Assembly: GCA_964542765.1 (NCBI GenBank)
Contig: CAZIVO010000152.1
Location: forward strand, 1 to 6,425
DNA from: CAZIVO01 sp964542765
GTDB lineage: Bacteria; Planctomycetota; UBA1135; UBA2386
Direction: 5' to 3'
DNA: 6,425 bases
The notes below the pieces were generated by a model. That model did not search any database. It saw nothing but the letters and a program-made list of their open reading frames with translations, and had not been told where the DNA came from. Shown here piece by piece: positions 1 through 5,612 of the stretch; the stretch's first letter is position 1; each line of letters begins with the position of its first letter. The translations under genes were made by a program, and so were the position numbers.

Positions 1-67
1 GCACACATGGATAGAAAGACCACCGAGCGCATGGCCAGCTCGACACCCAGCAGCCCGCGGTAAAGTC

Positions 68-73
68 GGAGGG
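68..73 (+). promoter_or_regulatory. Ribosome binding site deciding the GTG start at 81
   Basis: GGAGGG lies 7 bases before the GTG at 81, an ideal Shine-Dalgarno spacing. It matters because the reading frame stays open back to a TAG at 12-14 with no ATG, GTG or TTG in between, so this site is the only support for where translation begins. Confidence 0.6.
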
Positions 74-80
74 CGAGACG

Positions 81-1643
81 GTGACCCCGCAGCCCGAGGT
101 TGAGTTGCCCGGGGAGCTGGTGAACCAGCAGCGCGAGGTTGAGCTGAACAAGGAGATCGTTCGGGTCAGAGCCGAACTCTCCCAGGCTCGTGCGGGCGGC
201 TTGCGTGCCATTCGCGTGAATGGCACGGAACTCACGCCCGAGCGCTTTCAGCGGGAGGTGGTGCATCTTGTAGGCGCTCAATCGGTGAAGGCCAAGATCG
301 GTGAATTCTTCGTCCGGGAATGGAAGGACCGGCAGATCGAAGAGGGTGTGCGCAAGGCCGGAGATTTCGTCATCTCTGATGAGAAGATTGTGGCTGAACT
401 CCAAGGTCAGGTAGATGAGTTCAAGAAGAAGAATCCAGGTGTGGAATTTTGGGAGGCGGTGCGGGCGCTGACGGGCATGGACAAGGATGTCTACATGCAG
501 CAGCGCCGGAACACCGAGATGTTCAACCTCGTCTTCTTTCCTGGGCCGGCCAACAAGTGGCCGATGATCACGCGCGAAGCGATCATGGCGTCAGCTGCTG
601 GCGGCGATGGCAAGGAGTTCTGGGACAACATCGAGAAGAGTTCGGTTGGTGAGGATGGTAAGCCGCAGGAACTTCCTGTGTTCTGGATGCACCTCTGCCG
701 CGGTTGGGTTCAAAAGCAACTCGAGAAGTGGAGTGATATTCGCTATCCCTCCGATGGGCTGTCATCGGATGTGGTGCTCAGTGTTAACGGCATGGAGTGG
801 AGCACCGAGGCCGCCTTCGATCTGATCCGCACAGGCATCTTTGTCCAGGATCTCGAGCGTGCGATGCTCGAGGTGGTCATCCGAGAGGCGCTCAGGCAGG
901 ATCTGGTGGAGCACGGCGCCTACCTCAGCGATGAGGAATTCCGTAAGGAGTTTGATGACTATCGCCAGGAATATGACAGCACGCCTTTCACGACCGAGGT
1001 CATCGCGACGGCCTTCAAGGGCTATCCCAGTCTGGAGGCTTTCCGACAGCGTTGGCGGTTGATGCAGGCTTTCGAGCACATGATTGCCGCTGATATCAAC
1101 GATGACAATCTAGCCGCTCACGGCAAGCGTTACGCACGCTTCTTCGCGGATGGTCAGACCGGTGTTGAAATGATCCAGTTCATGGCCCGGAGCGTGGGTA
1201 GTGGCGCCTGGTTGCCCGGCGGTGATCGCTTGGCCCATCAGAAGAGCGAGCAGGCATGGAAAGAGTTGCAAGGTGGTGCCGACTTCGACCAGCTTCTCAA
1301 TGAAAAGGGCGAGTTTTATGCCAACGACGAGGAGAAGGGTCGGCTGGGGCTCAAGTCGTTGAACCAGTTGCGACAGAGCTTCCATGAGAGCGAGTGGACG
1401 GATTTGCTCCTCGGATATTCGCTGGGGCATCACCTGTTCTATCACGCCGAAGAGGGCAAGGCGGTTGGACCATTGCGAGGGGCCGAGGGCTGGTACATCG
1501 CTCGCGTGAACACGCGGACTCCTGCGACGGGAGGCGTCAACGTGAAGGATGAGCGGACCCGTGAACTCGTGCGGCAGGATTATGTGACCTTCCGTTTCAT
1601 GCACTGGGCCAACGATGTTCTCGCGAAGGCGAAGATCGAGTAG
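81..1643 (+). CDS. SurA/PpiC-like protein: two SurA-N-like modules plus a degenerate parvulin domain
   Basis: This 520-aa protein is probably a folding chaperone or a non-catalytic relative of the parvulin-type peptidyl-prolyl isomerases (SurA, PrsA, PpiD), which normally act outside the cytoplasm. Seen: a short Glu/Arg-rich helix at about residues 14-35. A first module at about 45-150 begins IRVNG, continues through long charged helices and carries an ISDEKI motif. A second, similar module at about 234-335 begins SVNG and carries LSDEEFRKEF. A parvulin-like region at about 362-483 has GADFDQL, GRLGL, and GPLRGAEGWYIARV near its end, the usual close of a PpiC domain. The first strand reads MIQFMAR where active parvulins have a His-Ile-Leu motif, so isomerase activity is doubtful. 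No signal peptide or membrane anchor follows the GTG start, which is odd for this family. The start is supported by GGAGGG at 68-73. The domain calls rest on pattern, not on a profile search. Confidence 0.7.
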   Translation: MTPQPEVELPGELVNQQREVELNKEIVRVRAELSQARAGGLRAIRVNGTELTPERFQREVVHLVGAQSVKAKIGEFFVREWKDRQIEEGVRKAGDFVISDEKIVAELQGQVDEFKKKNPGVEFWEAVRALTGMDKDVYMQQRRNTEMFNLVFFPGPANKWPMITREAIMASAAGGDGKEFWDNIEKSSVGEDGKPQELPVFWMHLCRGWVQKQLEKWSDIRYPSDGLSSDVVLSVNGMEWSTEAAFDLIRTGIFVQDLERAMLEVVIREALRQDLVEHGAYLSDEEFRKEFDDYRQEYDSTPFTTEVIATAFKGYPSLEAFRQRWRLMQAFEHMIAADINDDNLAAHGKRYARFFADGQTGVEMIQFMARSVGSGAWLPGGDRLAHQKSEQAWKELQGGADFDQLLNEKGEFYANDEEKGRLGLKSLNQLRQSFHESEWTDLLLGYSLGHHLFYHAEEGKAVGPLRGAEGWYIARVNTRTPATGGVNVKDERTRELVRQDYVTFRFMHWANDVLAKAKIE

Positions 1644-1725
1644 ATCCGGTCATGGGCTGGATTTAGTGGCCCGCTTACCACAGTGGTGTCGCGAGATCTC
1701 TTTGACTGTCGGATAGAGTGACTGC

Positions 1726-3612
1726 GTGGTGAGTGCCCCCAAAAAGGACGCATCGTCGCCGGGGTCCCGGAAGGGTGGCACCCTGCGCGAATTGATCGCA
1801 TGGATCTGGGTCATGACCAAGGCCAATCGCTGGTTGGTCGTGGCCATTCTGGTCTTCGGTGCGCTGCAAGCATTGTTCACCAAGGTGCCCTTGCTCTTGC
1901 TGAAGCCGCTGCTCGAGGCCCTGCAGAATCACGGACCCTCTCACGATTCGAGTTGGCTGATGCACTGGAGCCGGGATGCTTCGACCTGGATCTGTGATCT
2001 GTTCGGGTTGCGCGATGCCTTGAGTGCGTATGACGACAACGGCGCGCTGACACTCTTGGTGGGCTGCGCGGCTCTGGCTGCTATCTGTGGAGTTCTGGGG
2101 GCTACCACGATCTATGGCGTCATCGGCCTGAGTCGTTACTTCGCGACCAAGATCGTCGTTGATCTTCGCAATTATGTAGGCGCCCATATCATGGGCTTGC
2201 CGCTGCGTTTCTTCGGTGTCCGACGGATGGGGGACCTTTTGTCCAACATCACCACCGACACGACGGTTCTGTCGCGGTCGTTTGCGCTGATTGCCGAGCA
2301 CATGGTCACGGACCCGTTCTTCATTCTCGGGAATTTCATCATCCTGATGGTGTGTTTCCCCGAGGCGCTGTGGGTTTTGTTGCTGATGTTGCCGGTGATG
2401 GCCTTGCCGCTGATCAAGATGGGTCGCCGGGTTCACAAGCGTTCCCGCCGGAGTCTGGTGGCGATGGGAGATGCGACCGAATCCATGAACCAGATGCTCT
2501 CGGGCATCAAGACGGTCAAGGCCTTCCAGCTGGAGAAGCAGCGTCTGGCGGAGTTCGAGCGGAATAACGAGCTGTTCCTGCACCGTAGCTGGCGGATGTT
2601 CCAGGCCAAGGCGATTTCTCAGTCTGTGGTCTTCATGGGCTATCAGATCGGTTTTGCCGCGATCTTTGCCTTCTTCGGATATCTGGTTGTCAAGGGCACT
2701 TACAGCGTCAGTGATTTCGTGGTGATCATCGCACCGCTGGCCACGACATATCAGCACGTCAAGCGTTTGAGTCGGGCATACAACACCTTGAATGAATCGG
2801 CTGGTGCGCTCGATCGTATCAATGTGCTGCTCCGTGAGGCGCCGGATGTGGCGACGCTGGACACCGGGCTCGAGCTCGAGGATGTCAGGGGTGAGGTCTC
2901 CATGGAGAAGGTCTGCTTCGCGTATGGCGACGATCCCGTGGTCGAGGATCTGTCATTCCACATCAATCCTGGTGAGACTGCTGCGTTGGTGGGGCCTTCG
3001 GGAGCAGGGAAATCAACGACGCTCGATTTGCTCGCCCGCTTTCATGATCCCATCTCGGGCAGGGTCATGATCGATGGCCACGATCTCTGTGACCTGAATC
3101 TGAGAAGTTACCGTCGTCATGTCGCGATCGTTAGCCAGCAGCCGTTTCTGTTCAACACGTCCATTCTTGACAATATTAGGTATGGCCGTCCCGAGGCTTC
3201 CTTCGACGATGTCGTGGAGGCTGCTGAGGCCGCGCAGATCCACGGATTCATCACCACCTTGCCGCAGGGCTACGAGACCATCGCCGGCGAGCGGGGCTGT
3301 AACTTGAGCGGTGGACAGATGCAGCGGATCACGATTGCGCGTGCCATCTTGCGCGACCCGGCGATCCTCTTCCTCGACGAGGCGACCTCTTCACTCGATT
3401 CGGAGAGTGAGGGGGCCGTGCAACGGGCGCTTGCCAACCTCATGCGAGGCCGCACCTGTCTGGTCATCGCACACCGTCTTTCCACCGTGAGCGATGCTGA
3501 CAAGATTTTGGTCCTGGATCGAGGATGTCTGGTGGAAGAGGGGACGCATGCCGATTTGGTGGAGGCCGAGGGCCTCTATCATCGGATGAGCCAGCTACAG
3601 CAGATGGTCTGA
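1726..3612 (+). CDS. MsbA-type ABC exporter, fused membrane and ATPase domains
   Basis: A half-size ABC exporter of 628 aa that should work as a homodimer in the inner membrane, driving outward transport of lipid, drug or another hydrophobic substrate by ATP hydrolysis. About six membrane segments are visible: 36-56, 108-135, 194-211, 214-231, 300-322 and 327-345, with a roughly 45-residue loop between the first two. The ATPase half is complete: A-loop Tyr400, Walker A GPSGAGKST (423-431, Lys429), Q-loop Gln471, signature LSGGQ (527-531), Walker B ILFLDE (547-552, Glu552), D-loop SSLD (555-558) and switch His583. The start is one of two adjacent GTGs, 1726 or 1729, since an in-frame TAG sits at 1714-1716. 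The Shine-Dalgarno is weak. Length and architecture match MsbA and related lipid or multidrug exporters. No lipid A or glycan gene is adjacent, so the substrate stays open and I do not assign msbA. Confidence 0.93.
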   Translation: MVSAPKKDASSPGSRKGGTLRELIAWIWVMTKANRWLVVAILVFGALQALFTKVPLLLLKPLLEALQNHGPSHDSSWLMHWSRDASTWICDLFGLRDALSAYDDNGALTLLVGCAALAAICGVLGATTIYGVIGLSRYFATKIVVDLRNYVGAHIMGLPLRFFGVRRMGDLLSNITTDTTVLSRSFALIAEHMVTDPFFILGNFIILMVCFPEALWVLLLMLPVMALPLIKMGRRVHKRSRRSLVAMGDATESMNQMLSGIKTVKAFQLEKQRLAEFERNNELFLHRSWRMFQAKAISQSVVFMGYQIGFAAIFAFFGYLVVKGTYSVSDFVVIIAPLATTYQHVKRLSRAYNTLNESAGALDRINVLLREAPDVATLDTGLELEDVRGEVSMEKVCFAYGDDPVVEDLSFHINPGETAALVGPSGAGKSTTLDLLARFHDPISGRVMIDGHDLCDLNLRSYRRHVAIVSQQPFLFNTSILDNIRYGRPEASFDDVVEAAEAAQIHGFITTLPQGYETIAGERGCNLSGGQMQRITIARAILRDPAILFLDEATSSLDSESEGAVQRALANLMRGRTCLVIAHRLSTVSDADKILVLDRGCLVEEGTHADLVEAEGLYHRMSQLQQMV

Positions 3613-3648
3613 TTGACCGCTGTATCCACGGCGGGCAGCAGGTCGGGA

Positions 3649-4140
3649 TCAGTTCTGCCGGGCTGAGGAGTCCAGCAGGGCGATTGCAGTCGCGCGGAGA
3701 GCTTCGCCGCGGCCGATGGCTCCGAGGCCTTCGCCGGTTTTGCCCTTCACGTTCACACGGGCGCGATCCATGTCGAACAGTGTGGCCAAGCGCTCGCGGA
3801 TGGCCTCACGGTGAGGTTTCAGCTTGGGGCGCTCGGCCTCCACCACGATATCGAGGGAGACGACCCTCAGTTCGAGTTCTCGCAGTTGTCTGAGGACTTC
3901 GTCGCAGAACTCGGAGGAGTTTCTGGACTCGTTCGCGGGGTCATCATCAGGAAAGAGGCTGCCCAGGTCATCCATGCCGGCAGCACCCAGGCAGGCGTCA
4001 CAGACTGCGTGCAGGATGGCATCGCCATCGCTGTGCGCTTGCGGTCCGACATCGGAAAGGATCTCTATTCCACCCAGGCGGCAAGGCCTCCCGGGAGCCA
4101 GGCGGTGCATGTCGATACCCAGGCCTATGCGCATATTCAT
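3649..4140 (-). CDS. ispF: 2-C-methyl-D-erythritol 2,4-cyclodiphosphate synthase (IspF)
   Basis: The fifth MEP-pathway enzyme. It cyclises CDP-ME 2-phosphate to MEcPP with loss of CMP, as a cytoplasmic homotrimer with metal sites at subunit interfaces. At 163 aa it is close to the family norm of about 160. Seen: metal ligands Asp10 and His12 in GIDMHRL, the AHSDGDAILHA segment with His44, LGSLFPDDDP, and the C-terminal VKGKTGEGLGAIGRGE with Thr135, Glu137 and the GRGE loop. The frame stays open far upstream through ispD, but the real start is the ATG at 4140-4138. It overlaps the ispD stop as ATGA and has GAGGA six bases before it. A second ATG at 4134 is possible. The overlap fits translational coupling to ispD. 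The stop lies 36 bases from that of the convergent ABC exporter. Confidence 0.96.
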   Translation of the reverse strand: MNMRIGLGIDMHRLAPGRPCRLGGIEILSDVGPQAHSDGDAILHAVCDACLGAAGMDDLGSLFPDDDPANESRNSSEFCDEVLRQLRELELRVVSLDIVVEAERPKLKPHREAIRERLATLFDMDRARVNVKGKTGEGLGAIGRGEALRATAIALLDSSARQN

Positions 4141-4838
4141 CGAGCGTCCTCGCGTGTTGCGATCACTTCGGCGAAGGCCATGTCTTCGGGAGTCGTGACC
4201 TTGATGTTGATGTCGCTTCCCGGCACCACGGTGACGGGGAAGCCAGCGTGTTCGAGGAGTGAAACATCGTCCGTCGCCTGGAAACCATCGGCGTCTGCCC
4301 GGCGCAGGGCCTGTTCGAGTAGATCTCGCTGGACGACCTGCGGCGTCTGTGCATGCCACGCGCTGGAACGATCCAGCGTTGTCGATACGCGTCCGCTTTC
4401 GTCAACTTGCTTGAGCGTATCTTTTGCCGAGATCGCCAGGAAGGCTCCGCCGGTAATCGAAGCCTTCTCGATCGCCTGTTGAGCAGCGGCAACGGGGAAG
4501 AATGGGCGTGCGGCATCATGGATCAGCACGATCGGGAATTCACAGTCGGATGCATTCAGGGCATTTCGCATCGATTCTTGCCGGGTGGCCCCACCGTCGA
4601 CCACGAGGTCCAGGCCGTCCGATCGAAGTTGTGCAAGGATCGGTTCGAGGTGCGTTTCCCGGTCCTGGGGATGGATGGCGAGGATGATTTCGCGTTCATT
4701 GCGGGGCGCGATGGCGGCGAGTCGGTCGAGGCTCCTTTCCAGAAGGCTACGGCCCTTACAGGGCAGATAGGCCTTGGGAATTTCGCCACCGAATCTTTCA
4801 CCACGCCCGGAAGCCAGGAGAAGCATCGAGACCTTCAA
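4137..4838 (-). CDS. ispD: 2-C-methyl-D-erythritol 4-phosphate cytidylyltransferase (IspD)
   Basis: The third MEP-pathway enzyme. It joins CTP and MEP to give CDP-ME and pyrophosphate, in the cytoplasm. At 233 aa it has the usual length. Seen: the N-terminal nucleotide-binding loop LLLASGRGERFGG (residues 6-18) with Arg15, PKAYLP with catalytic-type Lys22, the VDGGATRQESMRNAL segment, IHDAARPF (107-114) holding Asp109 and Arg112, AQTPQ (163-167), TDDVSLLE (189-196), and NIKVTTPED with Lys213. Family members mostly read PKQ where this one has PKA. The start is taken as TTG at 4838 because the first beta strand (KVSMLLLAS) begins right there. An ATG four codons in (4826) has a better AAGG site but would clip that strand. 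It overlaps ispF by four bases, so the two probably form one transcript. It diverges from ruvC with about 30 bases between starts. Confidence 0.95.
   Translation of the reverse strand: MKVSMLLLASGRGERFGGEIPKAYLPCKGRSLLERSLDRLAAIAPRNEREIILAIHPQDRETHLEPILAQLRSDGLDLVVDGGATRQESMRNALNASDCEFPIVLIHDAARPFFPVAAAQQAIEKASITGGAFLAISAKDTLKQVDESGRVSTTLDRSSAWHAQTPQVVQRDLLEQALRRADADGFQATDDVSLLEHAGFPVTVVPGSDINIKVTTPEDMAFAEVIATREDAR
4147..4151 (-). promoter_or_regulatory. Ribosome binding site of ispF inside the ispD end
   Basis: On the minus strand GAGGA precedes the ATG at 4140 by 6 bases, within the last codons of ispD. Together with the ATGA stop/start overlap it selects this start over the long upstream open frame and over the ATG two codons later. 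Confidence 0.6.
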
Positions 4839-4859
4839 GGTAAAGTGAGCGTAAACAAC

Positions 4860-4863
4860 AAGG
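4860..4863 (+). promoter_or_regulatory. Ribosome binding site of ruvC
   Basis: AAGG ends 5 bases before the ATG at 4869. It favours this start over the GTG at 4845, which also has AAGG (4837-4840) but only 4 bases away, and over the ATG at 4875. The open frame actually reaches back to 4353, so automated calls could overextend ruvC. Confidence 0.45.
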
Positions 4864-4868
4864 CGGTC

Positions 4869-5450
4869 ATGGGAATGCGGATTTTAGGTATCGATCCAGG
4901 CAGTGTTCTCGTTGGCTACGGTTGCCTCGAGATTGCGGGCCGTAGCGGTGGTTCTGGCGGGAGCAAGGCTCCCCGTCCGCTTTCGCATCGCGCGCGGAAC
5001 ACGATCGACAGCGGGGCAGCTTCCGGCCGTATTTCTGTCGTGGAGGGGGGTGTCCTGCGATTGGGTGCCCGTGGCGCACAGATCGAGGATCGGCTGTTCC
5101 GCCTCGCGGACGAGTTCTCGAAGTTGCTGGTTCGGCTGCGGCCTGATGAACTGGCGATCGAGGAGGCTTTTTATGGCAAGAGCGTGCAGGCGGCTTTGCG
5201 CCTGGGTGAGGCGCGGGGCGTGATCTTGGCGGAATCTCGCCGTTTTGGCCTGAAAACCCACCAGTTCTCGCCGGCGCGGATCAAACGGGCGGTTACCGGC
5301 AGCGGGGCCGCCAGCAAGGACGCGGTGGCCTCCATGGTGGAGCGTCTTCTTTCGGTGAGTGCTGCGGATGGGCAACGGGACGTCACGGATGCCCTCGCAG
5401 TGGCGCTTTGCCGGGCGGAGGACCGCAGGGCGCTGAGCCTCGGGGGATGA
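4869..5450 (+). CDS. ruvC: Crossover junction endodeoxyribonuclease RuvC with an internal insertion
   Basis: RuvC is the dimeric resolvase that cuts Holliday junctions symmetrically, working with the RuvAB branch-migration motor in recombination repair. All four acidic catalytic positions are present: Asp9 in RILGIDPGS, Glu98 in LAIEEAFYGKS, and Asp171 and Asp174 in RDVTDALAVAL. The ALRLGEARGVIL segment and the GSGAASKDAVASMV motif are also typical. The protein is 193 aa, against 173 in E. coli. The spacing from first Asp to Glu is 89 residues against 59 in E. coli, so about 30 extra residues sit between roughly 24 and 55. They start with a Gly/Ser stretch (SGGSGGS) and include basic residues. 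From Glu98 to the end the spacing is normal. The start chosen is ATG 4869, with GTG 4845 and ATG 4875 as alternatives. ruvA and ruvB are not in the window. Confidence 0.93.
   Translation: MGMRILGIDPGSVLVGYGCLEIAGRSGGSGGSKAPRPLSHRARNTIDSGAASGRISVVEGGVLRLGARGAQIEDRLFRLADEFSKLLVRLRPDELAIEEAFYGKSVQAALRLGEARGVILAESRRFGLKTHQFSPARIKRAVTGSGAASKDAVASMVERLLSVSAADGQRDVTDALAVALCRAEDRRALSLGG
4881..4909 (-). promoter_or_regulatory. Weak candidate promoter for ispD-ispF
   Basis: Reading the minus strand, AGAACA (4909-4904) and TAAAAT (4886-4881) are separated by 17 bases. The -10 matches five of six consensus positions, the -35 only three. It would put the transcript start some 35 bases before the ispD TTG and lies inside the 5' end of ruvC. 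It is offered only because the 30-base gap between the divergent starts cannot itself hold a promoter. Confidence 0.2.
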
Positions 5451-5496
5451 CGGCGAGCCTTTTTTGGGCCATGGGGGCGTGCTCGGGGGCTCATTG

Positions 5497-5525
5497 TTGC
5501 AATGCTCATCTCCGCGGGTTGTAAT
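5497..5525 (+). promoter_or_regulatory. Candidate sigma70-type promoter for the gene at 5613
   Basis: TTGCAA (5497-5502) and TGTAAT (5520-5525) are exactly 17 bases apart, with five of six -10 matches and a reasonable -35. Transcription would start near 5532, giving a leader of about 80 bases with two inverted repeats. It is placed in the spacer after ruvC, where the next gene would need its own promoter. This is a sequence match only. Confidence 0.4.
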
Positions 5526-5536
5526 GTTTTACGGCC

Positions 5537-5555
5537 GTGAGCCTGCTGCGCTCAC
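5537..5555 (+). repeat. Inverted repeat GTGAGC / GCTCAC with 7-base loop
   Basis: GTGAGC (5537-5542) and GCTCAC (5550-5555) are perfect reverse complements around a 7-base loop. The element sits just after the predicted transcript start. No T-run follows, so it is not a standard terminator. It could be an RNA hairpin or an operator. Confidence 0.5.
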
Positions 5556-5566
5556 CAGTTCTGGTG
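5553..5566 (+). repeat. Inverted repeat CACCAG-TT-CTGGTG overlapping the previous one
   Basis: A perfect 6-base inverted repeat with a 2-base centre. It shares CAC (5553-5555) with the preceding hairpin, so both cannot form at once as RNA. The short centre suits a protein-binding dyad on DNA better than a hairpin loop. Confidence 0.5.
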
Positions 5567-5603
5567 TGCGGTATCGGCGTAAGGGAGGGTGAGGGGCCAG
5601 TCA

Positions 5604-5611
5604 GGGGGGGG
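5604..5611 (+). repeat. Run of eight Gs just before a start codon
   Basis: G8 ends one base before the ATG at 5613 and doubles as its only Shine-Dalgarno-like sequence. If translation instead began at GTG 5589, the run would be inside the coding region. Such tracts can change length by slippage and are also prone to sequencing error. Confidence 0.6.
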
Positions 5612-5612
5612 C

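Noticed and set aside
1..63. A 20-codon tail in frame 1 ending at TAA 61-63, possibly the end of an upstream gene
   Set aside because: Too short to show homology or codon bias, and frame 3 across the same bases looks at least as coding-like.
1654..1672. Hairpin GGGC/GCCC after the SurA-like gene, as a terminator
   Set aside because: Only four GC pairs plus wobbles, with no T-run after it. The nearby ACCAC-A-GTGGT dyad (1677-1687) is too short to call.
1702..1719. TTGACT at 1702 as a -35 for the exporter
   Set aside because: No acceptable -10 hexamer lies at 16-18 bases. The candidate TAGAGT is only six bases away.
1675..2757. A 360-codon open frame antisense to the ABC exporter
   Set aside because: Its His/Gln/Arg-rich composition is what results from reading a high-GC gene backwards, and the plus-strand exporter is certain.
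4353..4868. Upstream open extension of the ruvC frame by 172 codons
   Set aside because: It is antisense to ispD, whose motifs are unmistakable. RuvC homology begins only at about 4869.
5436..5465. Terminator after ruvC using the six Ts at 5460-5465
   Set aside because: The best stem is only CTCG/CGAG with a mismatch and an 11-base loop overlapping the stop codon, too weak to assert.
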